Positions 55,323 through 64,000 of a stretch of DNA of 64,000 nt are shown in pieces. The translations under genes were made by a program, and so were the position numbers. The stretch comes from Cordia subcordata (Eukaryota; Streptophyta; Magnoliopsida; Boraginales; Cordiaceae), in assembly GCA_028554755.1 (NCBI GenBank), contig JAPTOF010000005.1, forward strand, positions 8,627,501-8,691,500, written 5' to 3'. Every line of letters starts with the position of its first letter. Position 1 is the first letter of the stretch. The notes under the pieces are model-generated. The model worked only from the letters and a program-made list of their open reading frames with translations, was not told the origin of the DNA and made no database searches.

Positions 55323-55397
55323 TGGTAATAGTCACCTGGCCTTGATCAAAAACCAATACCAACTTTTGACATTCATTATAGGTGTTTTGTCTTGGCT

Positions 55398-56342
55398 ATG
55401 GTACTCTTGGTAGAAAAGCTTATAAGCCGTTCCCTTAGATTTCCCTCAAGACTGGAAAACCACCATGATCAGAACCCGGAAGCCTCATCGGCTTCTTTAT
55501 GCGCTTTCCGATCAGAGATATCGAATTCTTTAAACCAGCTCTTGTTAAACTCAGAGCCTGGTTCAGAGTTCTTGTCCCTGGAAAGGGTGCATCAAGTTCT
55601 TAAGCTGGTACCATTGATCAACAAGGCTTTTGCAAGCCTCGTGGTTTCTGTAGACTATCCTATCAGTAAATGGGAAGCTGCAAGTGTTGAAGAATATCAA
55701 AATTATAGCTTGAACTTGCTGGAGCTTCTCAACTGTGTTAGTTCCTGTCTTTCTCACCTTAGTCAGGATCGTCTCGCGTTGTCTCATGCGTTGAGCCTCG
55801 TCAAGGATTCGGCTTCCCCGGCAACAGGGAATCTCAAAAGGATTCAGCCTAAAGATCCTGGGAAGCATTTCAAGGTGGATGGTCTAGAAGGGAGTGAAGA
55901 AAGGCACAGCTCTGAGAAGGAATGGGTAATTCATCAGAGTTTGCTAGTCATGAAGAGCACTGCAGTATGGGTATTTGGGATCTTGTTATCAGGCTTGTGC
56001 AGTGATGTGAAGGCATACACTGAAATGAGGAAACTAGCTGGTAGATTTGATCATTCTTTACTTCAAAGTGTGGATTCTAGATTTGGCAAGGAGATCATGG
56101 AGAAGAAAGGTGAGATGAAAGAGGTAAAAGACGTAAACGAAGCGGCAGATGGGCTAGTGGCAGCTATGGGGACAAGAAATGTTAACATTGCTACCAAAGA
56201 ATTGAAAAGAAGATTGGAGATGCTGGAGAAATTGTTGCAGGGCATAGAGAAAGAATCAGATAATCTGTTTGCAGAAATATTATCTGCCAGGAATGATTTG
56301 CTCGACAGCGTTCGAAGCAGAAGCATGAGCAGCAAAGACTAA
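55398..56342 (+). CDS. BYPASS1 (BPS1)-like protein, single exon
   Basis: 314 codons from the ATG at 55398 (an in-frame TTG two codons earlier is not needed) to TAA. The sequence resembles the plant BPS1/BPS-like family (UPF0496/DUF793-type): VLLVEKL start, FRSEISNSLNQLLL, PGSEFLSLERV, the conserved YPISKWEAASVEEYQNYSLN block at about residues 91-110, EWVIHQSLLVMKSTAVWVFG, and a C-terminal heptad-rich helix (about 255-305). BPS1 in Arabidopsis restrains a root-derived mobile signal that arrests shoot growth; the biochemical activity is unknown, and a hydrophobic helix near residues 195-210 may touch membranes. No introns and no damage. It faces the AGL15-like gene tail to tail, 468 bp apart. 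Confidence 0.85.
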   Translation: MVLLVEKLISRSLRFPSRLENHHDQNPEASSASLCAFRSEISNSLNQLLLNSEPGSEFLSLERVHQVLKLVPLINKAFASLVVSVDYPISKWEAASVEEYQNYSLNLLELLNCVSSCLSHLSQDRLALSHALSLVKDSASPATGNLKRIQPKDPGKHFKVDGLEGSEERHSSEKEWVIHQSLLVMKSTAVWVFGILLSGLCSDVKAYTEMRKLAGRFDHSLLQSVDSRFGKEIMEKKGEMKEVKDVNEAADGLVAAMGTRNVNIATKELKRRLEMLEKLLQGIEKESDNLFAEILSARNDLLDSVRSRSMSSKD

Positions 56343-56455
56343 ATTCTTTGTATATATGTAGTTTGCTAGCATCATTCACTTGTATATATGTCATTACTCT
56401 TCAGTCTGACAAAATATAATATCATGTACCCAGATTCTTATACTCCATTCTCAAA

Positions 56456-56461
56456 AATAAA
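56456..56461 (+). terminator. Poly(A) signal of the BPS1-like gene
   Basis: AATAAA 114 bp after the stop codon, the only canonical hexamer close by on this strand. Confidence 0.5.
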
Positions 56462-56810
56462 GAAATCAAATTTTGAGTGTAAGTAATTCTTATCAGGAAA
56501 AACATTCATACATAGATTCATAAGAACATTAAGAGAGTATAAGGATGAGAATATTTCCGAATATTTGCCAGTAAAGGATTTAAACCTAAATTGTGAATTT
56601 GCTAAATTAGTAAGACTTGAACATTGTTCTAACCTGATCCGCGCAAAAACGTGTATCTGACACTGTGATCACCTAAAGGCAAGTAAAGACCAGAAGATGT
56701 TGTAGAGACAACATTAATGCTTCAAAAGGGACAAGTTAGACCTGCATCAACTACCTAGAGTTCATATTCGTTAACTTGTTCAGAAACGAAGAGCCCAGCA
56801 AGAATGAGGA

Positions 56811-59800
56811 TCATATTGGGCCCCGCAAAATCTCAGAGTTGCCAGAATAGGTTTCTCCATCAGGTGTCTTCCGCTTTCGACTAATCCCAGATGGAGGCCT
56901 AAAAGACAGAAAGACCTTGCTGAGACAATTTGGATAAATAATTAAACAGACCATAATAAACATTCCAACAGGCAAAATAATCGATATAGCTTGTATCATT
57001 CATGACAATATATTACATCAAGCATGACAAACAAAATTAGCATAAGCTGCAGCTTGCAATAATCTGCTTGCAATTTGCTGATGTCTCTTCTTATGTAAGA
57101 AATCTCAAGCACTAGAAAAGCAGAGGGTAGGCGAGTGCTCCCAGAGGAGAGGATGCCCATTAGACAAAAGAAAACACAAGAGAGGCAGTACAGTAAAGGA
57201 AGGTACCCCAAATGCAACGTGGTGTCAGAGTCTTCATTTTCTACTCCATCATTGCATACTGTATCAGGACTTCTATCACCATTTTTCGCAAGGGAATCTT
57301 TTGCCCCAGGATAGTATTCAAGAAACATTCTTGGCGGGGGTCCACTTGGACTAAGGTACCCTTGTAGCTCCTCAACCTGCAGTTGGCATAAACGAGGAGA
57401 TGTCAAAATATGAAGGTTTTCCTGAGTGCCAAATTATTAATAGTTATATGTGAAAATTGATGTGCCTGTTTCCGCAGAGCCTCATTCTCCAACAGCACTT
57501 GCTGTTCCTAAATGGGAAAGAAAAGTAGTTAAAATCAAGAAGAAGCATAAACAATTGAGTATTGTCATAAAACAATAGCAGAAGCAACTTCCTTTTATTA
57601 CTACTTCCTCTACATTTTATCCTCCTTAATATATGGTTAACTTGCAGCAAAACTACCAATATTAGAAGCTCGGGCAACTGAGGTGCAAAATAATTGCATT
57701 ATGTAATAAAATTTGTAGAACCAACGACTCCCCTAGTTATCAATGTCATCTAGAACTAGATCATAAATCTTCTTCCTGCCATAAAATAAATTAAGTATAT
57801 TTTCACAAGAAAATTTTGATCTCCGCTTCTCCAAGATCAACACAATATAGATGGATGTATATGTGTGTTATGTATGTAGAGAGTGAGAAAGAGAGAGAGA
57901 GAGAGACGATGTACTACCTTTGTTCTTGATTCCTCAAGTTGCTCCATCAGTCTTTGCTCCTGAAAGTAAAAACTTCTATTATGGCCCAACAAGTCTTACA
58001 GAACAATTTGACACATGGTCAATGAATCCTATTAACTCCTTATAAATTTGGGAATTGAAGAAAAATTCTAACCTTTCTCTCTTTTATCGATAACAATGCT
58101 TCATTCAGCTGTTGTTCAAGTTGTTGTAATTCTTTCAAGCCTACCCCAGAGAGGTCCTTACCCAATAACCGCCTGAAAGATTAGAACCAATCATTATTGT
58201 ACAGAGCCTGCGGGATCTTCAGATTCCAAAAATATGGATATGGACAGAAATATAATAAAGAAAGAGAGGAAAAGCTATGAGGAGATAAGGGCATACGATT
58301 GTTTCAATCTGAGCTTTGTTATCTCCTGTTTGAGAATGTCCACTTCCTTGGTTTCATGCTTCACTTCCAACTATCAAGATTGAAAAGGAAACTTAAAAAT
58401 TACAAATACTAAAGTGTAGTTTCGAAACTGGATCGGATATGTGGCAACATATGGAAAAGTTAGTTCAAACATTCTATGTATCTTATCTTCATACAACGTT
58501 TTAAAGCAGGTTAAAAGTTTTTATTGTTGATTTAACATTGTGGTCACCAGTAGAATTCCCATGCATCACCTAAATATAGGATTCACACTTTTTTATGTGC
58601 CGCAAGTTTCACTTTTCGACAATAAAATAAGTACTAGTAATAGAATAGAAGCAGAAATTTAGCCAAGTTTATTAGAAGTCTATCGTCCTAGTAAGAGGAA
58701 TGTTTGAAGAAAGTTATATATCTTGCAACATGTTTTCAGCAATTAGCTAGTGGTTTCAAGTATGTTCCTCCATTTTGTGTAACACCATCTTTTTCCAGGG
58801 AGAACCACTTATCATTAAAAAGAATAACTGTTCATAAACAGATGGAGAAAGATTATGAATCAAAACTTAAATGCAGCTATGCTTCCTAGTATCGCATCAA
58901 AATGCTTATACATTTCAGGTTATTGAGAGTATCAACTTATTTAGGTCAAATATCCATCCATACCAATAATCTAGCATATGATCGATTAAAGCAGATCAAT
59001 GAGTAAGTGAAAATTCACATTAGTACTCGTGTTACATAATAGTAATCAAATTATGCGGTTGAAAGCAGTCTCAGTAATGTGGTGCAGCCGTGCAATTGAT
59101 CCCACAGAACACCTATCAGACACTATTCTGTAAAAACTATAAGTAAACAACAGAACAACTGACTCCTTAATGCTATTGAAGATTCTAACTTCCACTTCAC
59201 CCAAGTCCATATGACTTAACTATTCTCTTACAGAAATCCTGATCACCATCAGATTTTGTTCCCTAGTATCTTACCATGATATGTTTTCTTCCTACTAGTT
59301 CAAGCCAAATATAGAGGGTGACAGCCAAGATAGAGGACAAAAACAAACTAACCATCAGTACACATTATTCTATCCAAGACAGATTACGAAATCAAGTTTA
59401 CCAATTAGACAGTAACCTAGTATCAACTTATGACTTCTCATCAGCATATCATGAAGTATTAATCTTAGGCTATAAAAAAGTGTAGCAAAAGAGAAGAAGA
59501 AAAGTAAAAGAAGACGAATCAGAAGTTGCTCACTGCTGCATTTGGTTTTCTGCAATTCGGTTTCTCCTCAACCTGAGATAAAAGTACGGACATGGTAAGT
59601 TCAACCTTTTGCAGAGCCCACCAAGAAAACCTAGAACTTCAATCAGGTCACTTCTTGATGTGGAACAACTACTGAATTTGAGCCAAGACATTATTAACTC
59701 ATAAAATGAATCTAGATAGACATCGTATGAAATGTGAAACTAACATCTAAAAGATAGTCAGTTTAATTTAAGCATTACAAATAATGGAGCACAACCCCAA

Positions 59801-62800
59801 ACCTAGTTCTTATTAATTCTAGGTAAGAAAAGTCAAACAGTGTGACTCCTGAACTAAATAGATCAGATATGCACTCTTTTCAATAAATCATAGCTGCTGC
59901 AACTAGCAAGAGAACTTAGAAGATATAATATGAACCTCAAGTCCTTTGCTTTCTTCGCAGAAACCAAATCAAGCAATTTGATTATATTTTCTATATCCGG
60001 ACACTGGATATTCTAAAGAAGCCTGACATGATGATAATATTTCTTGCCTTCAATGGCATCCTTAAGCATGTTAATACAGAATGAGAACGTCTTATTTGTC
60101 TAGACATGTTTCTTCATCATGTATATATAGACGATGATGCTACTGAAATAAAGGATTCTCTAGGATCACTAGGAATATTTCAGCCTGAATTAAGGCATAA
60201 CAAGCATAAGACCTGAATCTGGCTAAAACTGAAAATTATGACCAGCAGATCACAGTTTGCTATTCACAGCCTGCAACCATGATGAGAAACATAACAAATA
60301 TTTTCATTTTATAGAGTTATTCATATTATATTAGCAGCATGAAAATAACAGATGCATTTACTCCTATATAAATTGAAAACAACATTTGCTATGTTTCACT
60401 TTCTAAAGATTTGGTAAGATTCACGGCCAATTTCTGTGATGGACTCTTTTACACAATGGAAAGAAATGGAGAAAGGGAGGCCAAATTGGAAAAACAATTA
60501 AAGATTTTGTGGTATACCTCAGGCTTTTGTTCTGCAATTCCTGTCTCTGAAGAATCTGGACACTTGCTGTATCGAGAAAGTATGTTTTTCATGCTGCATT
60601 GATGAGACATAAGATAAGAGTCCATACACTGCAGGTAACTTAGAATTGCAAGGGTGATTGTTGATTGATTATGCCAAAATACATCTGTCAAGAGTAATAC
60701 AAGAGAATGATCTGTGTATGAGCATATACAGATAAATAAGCATAAATATGCACATTTGTCGTGGTGACACTTTTTTCCTACTTTGTTTTTCAAGGGCACC
60801 TCATTCTTCTTCTCATCATGTCACAGGCAGGGTTATAGCAGACAAACAGCTACAATGTCTATTCATCTGTCTCTTTCTCCATGTCTCTCAGATACATGAG
60901 CACATAGACAGAAAAGCAGAATTCTGGATAAATTCCAAAATGAAGATCTCGACAAATAAGAAACACGCTTCCATGGGGAGGTTCATTGTGTCAGTTTATG
61001 CTTAACTGACAGAAACAAACCATCCAATTAACTGTGAGAAGCCAAGTAAACTGGGTTTGGCTCCATGGATCTTTTAGGATTCCAAAGAAATTCGTGAGGA
61101 TATGCATAATTTGGTTAAAAAAAGTTATCTTTAGGCCTATTTTGGATGGATATGGACCAATATGGGACATTAGTTCTTAAAATGAAACAAGAGCATGAAA
61201 GAATAAAACAAAACTAGTATGAAGAAAATTTATCGTAACAGACATTCATAATGAACTCTCATATTCAAGGAGTGCACAGGTACTAGAAGGAAAGCATTAA
61301 GCATTATTCTTCCTTTTTGTTTTCTTAAACACAAGTACTCCAAATTGCAGGGAAAATGACAGGAAGAGACAAATTATACGTGGTATATATCCATCTATAT
61401 TGAATTGCGGGTAGAGAAATGATAAAATCATGTCTGATTGAACCAAATATGGATCTCCCATAGAAGAAAGCTAAGTAAAAAGGAAATTTTTTCGAGATAA
61501 GAATTGGTATCTAATGAATTCAACGGTTCCAAGAGAAATGAAACATAAAAAGGAAAGCCATCAAAATAAGATCCTAATCTGAAAACATAAGGGGGTTACG
61601 GCAAAATTTGCAGACACTACGGACCCAATTGGATTGAGCCTTGGTACAGAAACCTACTGAGTGATAACTTTCAAACTCAAAGAAACCCTGGAATTAATAG
61701 AAATGTGGAATCCTGAGCAAAATCCTGGTCTCCGAGCTAGCTAAGGTTCTCAACTTCCTTTTGACTGCATTCTTTCCAAGTCTTTTGAGTTTAGTAGCAT
61801 CTAGAATCTAGGTCTATCTGGTGACATTTTGCAGAGATGAAGACCTATGACTCTGAAACATGAAAATACAACTCTTCCACAAATTACATTGTGCAATCAT
61901 CGAGCATTTTGCTCACTAGATTCATTTGAAATTTTTACCCCCATCAATTTGACTGGAAGGATAGATATGCAGTATACTGTGGAATCTTATCCGCAAGAAC
62001 TTCTTCAGATTCTTGAAGGGGAGAACATTGAAGGTTTATGAGAGAGCCTGATCCCCGATAGACAAACAGGAAGATATGCTTATCTAGTTGATGGCTCTGT
62101 GAGTGGTCTACAAATAAATTTAAATGAATAAAGACCAAATAATCTAAAAGCAAAACATTTTCACTCCATATGCGTCCAACAAGATTGTTGAACGATAAGA
62201 AATAATAGACCTGTTATATTTCTTCTCTGTCTCTATGGTAGACCAAAAACTCAAGAAGTGACAATTACAGAAGCATGACTGGTTGATTAGTCCAAATGCC
62301 TAGAGTTTATGCTATTTGCTCCAATCAAAATTTGTGCATTATAATAAGAAAATGGAAAAACAATAAAGAAAGTGGATCTGGAAGAACAATTTCTTCTGCC
62401 ATGACCCAAATCTCTGTCTCTGACACGCAAACAACGACTAACAGGCAGCAAAGTTTCTAAGGATTCACTGTTTTTGTCTTACTAAGACTCAATGTGCATA
62501 CCTAATGCTCGTTTTCAAAGTCCTATTTGACCAACTCAGGCGAAATATTGATTAATTAAAGCCTTTACATTTACCTTCTAATCCAATCTATGGTGCACAT
62601 ACGACAGAAAGAACAAATCACAGTCTTAAGCTTTGAGGCACACTGTATGACTTTTTTCTGCAATCCCTACAAAATCTATCAAAAGATCAAAATTTAACTC
62701 GATTGCAAGCACAATTAGCACTCTATAGTAGCTAGTTTCACATGATCTTCCATCAGTCATTTATCCTCCCATCAAATTCACTTTATTGCTCAACGAAGAC

Positions 62801-63363
62801 AGTCTTGAATAAATGAATAAACAAATTAAACCCTTTAGAGCCCATCAAAGCACTAACATAGCAAGAATTTTTTTGTTATCAAGTACATGCAAGTCTTGCA
62901 CTTATTCATTTACAAATCATGAATTAAAAGCAAATCCACGAAAAAGCCAACAAACTCATCAAAGAAAGCCCCAAAATTGAGGAGGAAAAAGCACTAAACA
63001 GATGCATGCAAACAACAACATAGAATTCTTGTGAAGTCCTAAACAGCCCCATCAAAGGAAAAGTTTATTTGTCTAAACTTAACAAGTCGATATAAACAAG
63101 AAACCATGCACCAGCATAAACCAAACAAAAAAAAAAAAAAAGCAAAATCATTAATATATACAGAAAACCACATATATAAACCTGGAACTGGAGAACTCAA
63201 AAAGTTTTCCGGTGCTGGAGAAGATGATAACAGCAACATCGGCATCACAAAGAACAGCAAGTTCATTTGCTTTCTTCAGCAACCCAACACGCCTTTTCGA
63301 AAATGTGACTTGCCTGCTGTTTGCATTCTCAATCTTCTTTATCTCAATCTTTCCTCTACCCAT
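56811..63363 (-). CDS. AGL15: MIKC MADS-box transcription factor, AGL15-like, nine exons
   Basis: Exons: 63363-63182, 60593-60518, 59572-59534, 58370-58297, 58172-58073, 57959-57918, 57507-57466, 57376-57207 and 56898-56811. The phases agree and give 270 aa plus TGA, against 268 aa for Arabidopsis AGL15. Residues 1-60 are the MADS domain ([20 protein letters not shown]; it has [13 protein letters not shown]) for DNA binding and dimerisation. The I region follows ([10 protein letters not shown]), then the K domain ([36 protein letters not shown]) and a variable C-terminus with DSDTTLHLG, the counterpart of the AGL15 DTTLQLGL repression motif but lacking the last Leu. The first intron is 2588 bp, as is usual for MIKC genes. 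Intron 7 has a GC donor. AGL15 proteins bind CArG boxes, promote embryonic competence and delay floral transition and senescence in Arabidopsis. The 39-bp exon 3 is the least certain. Confidence 0.88.
57377..57465 (-). other. GC-AG intron 7 of the AGL15-like gene
   Basis: Exon 7 must end ...CGGAAACAG to join VEELQGYL of exon 8 in frame, but the next bases are GCACAT, not GT. There is no GT within the intron close enough to use. The acceptor CAACTGCAG is strong. Reading on without splicing meets a TGA after 22 codons. Confidence 0.65.
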
Positions 63364-63479
63364 TTTTTCCCCCTTTTTTCTTTCTTTCTGGTTTCTTGTT
63401 AAAATCTTAACAACTAAGAGAAAAGAAAGAAAGAAAAAACAACCCTCTTCTAAGATGTGTAGGTGTAAGTTTCCACTTT

Positions 63480-63491
63480 CCTATATATAGA
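63480..63491 (-). promoter_or_regulatory. TATA box of the AGL15-like gene
   Basis: On the minus strand TCTATATATAGG lies about 117-128 bp upstream of the start codon, followed by pyrimidine/purine-rich leader sequence. It is the best TATA match in the first 200 bp. Confidence 0.5.
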
Positions 63492-64000
63492 CATTTGTGT
63501 TTATGGAGATTTCATTTGACTAAAAACGGGTGCTAAAGATGGTAAAGAGAAAGATGTTACTATATTTAGAGAGATAAATGGAAAAACAAAAAGAGTAAAA
63601 TAATAAAAGAGGATTAAATGAGAGAAGATAGAGAGGCGTGAAGGAGTTTTATTTTGCTCTCATCACAAATGGCGAGAGTTTGGAAACGGCAAAAGCTTGC
63701 ATGGCAATGCATGGACTCTTTGAGGTGGCTTTCCTTTTATTGGTCTATTTTTGAAATGTGGACCCCACTTTCCACTTTTCTATGTCGTACAATCTTAGGT
63801 GGCCGAAACCAAAAAATAGTACAATATGTCTTCTAAGATGATCATTAATTTTGTAATATCATTTTATCTTTCTTGCGAGGAAAGAAACGAAAAGAAAAAG
63901 AAAGTAGAATTTCGTCTGTTGATCTTTAACACTTGGCGTAGGCATAATTTGGTTTTTCGTTTTAGTGACTCAAATCAACTTGTATAACTTCTTTATATTT
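63492..64000. other. 5' flank of the AGL15-like gene
   Basis: The upstream region has GA-rich tracts (AGAGAAGATAGAGAGG near 63620) and no other gene. Short ORFs here are not supported. Confidence 0.4.
63810..63819. promoter_or_regulatory. CArG-like box C(A/T)8G upstream of the AGL15-like gene
   Basis: CAAAAAATAG fits C(A/T)8G, the CArG variant preferred by AGL15 itself, 447 bp upstream of its start codon. AGL15 autoregulation is known in Arabidopsis. A single 10-bp match in AT-rich DNA is weak evidence. Confidence 0.3.

Noticed and set aside
55392..55397. Start two codons upstream of the BPS1-like ATG
   Set aside because: The codon is TTG. The ATG at 55398 matches the usual family start and needs no unusual initiation.
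63106..63490. Plus-strand ORFs opposite the MADS-box exon
   Set aside because: They are antisense shadows of the highly conserved MADS exon and its leader.

Overview
The window reads as nuclear DNA of a eudicot plant: AT-rich, intron-bearing genes with GT-AG junctions, Ty1/copia LTR retrotransposons primed by initiator-Met tRNA, LINE remnants, MITEs, many microsatellites, and plant-specific families (class II serine carboxypeptidase-like, BYPASS1-like, an AGL15-type MIKC MADS gene, a CNL resistance-gene relic). Nothing prokaryotic or organellar was seen. The species cannot be named from the sequence.

Layout. 1-4687 (-): a decayed Ty1/copia element running off the left edge. Its 171-bp 5' LTR ends 260 bp before the last two exons (+) of an F-box/WD-40 gene (4947-6829), so the element probably sits in an intron of that gene. 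8677-17125 (-): a complete eight-exon serine carboxypeptidase-like gene (491 aa) whose introns carry Tourist-like MITEs, hairpin repeats and microsatellites. 17126-23847: gene-free; the notable item is a 594-bp Mutator-like terminal-inverted-repeat element with an internal array of short palindromes. 23848-40094: a nested stack. A hAT-like repeat holds three poly(A) retroposons; one holds a 613-bp solo LTR; that holds a 12.2-kb SIRE-like copia element with an env-like region; its reverse transcriptase holds a 1.8-kb solo LTR. 39500-46105: a ~3-kb tandem duplication with a scrambled junction and LINE remnants in each copy. 46455-47618 (-): a broken CC-NB-LRR pseudogene that lost its P-loop region. 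48950-50620: a decayed tandem array. 51467-52700: a third dispersed copy of part of the duplication, carrying a CACTA-type element. 53007-55315: spacer with a MITE. 55398-56342 (+): an intact single-exon BPS1-like gene. 56811-63363 (-): a nine-exon AGL15-like MADS-box gene (270 aa) that appears to use one GC-AG intron.

The three complete genes belong to unrelated processes (secretory-pathway hydrolase or acyltransferase; BYPASS1-family protein; transcription factor), as is normal for a plant chromosome arm. Everything between 17 kb and 55 kb is repeat-derived or unrecognised. Exon boundaries were read by eye from reading-frame continuity and splice dinucleotides; no alignment or database search was run, so family names rest on recognised motifs.
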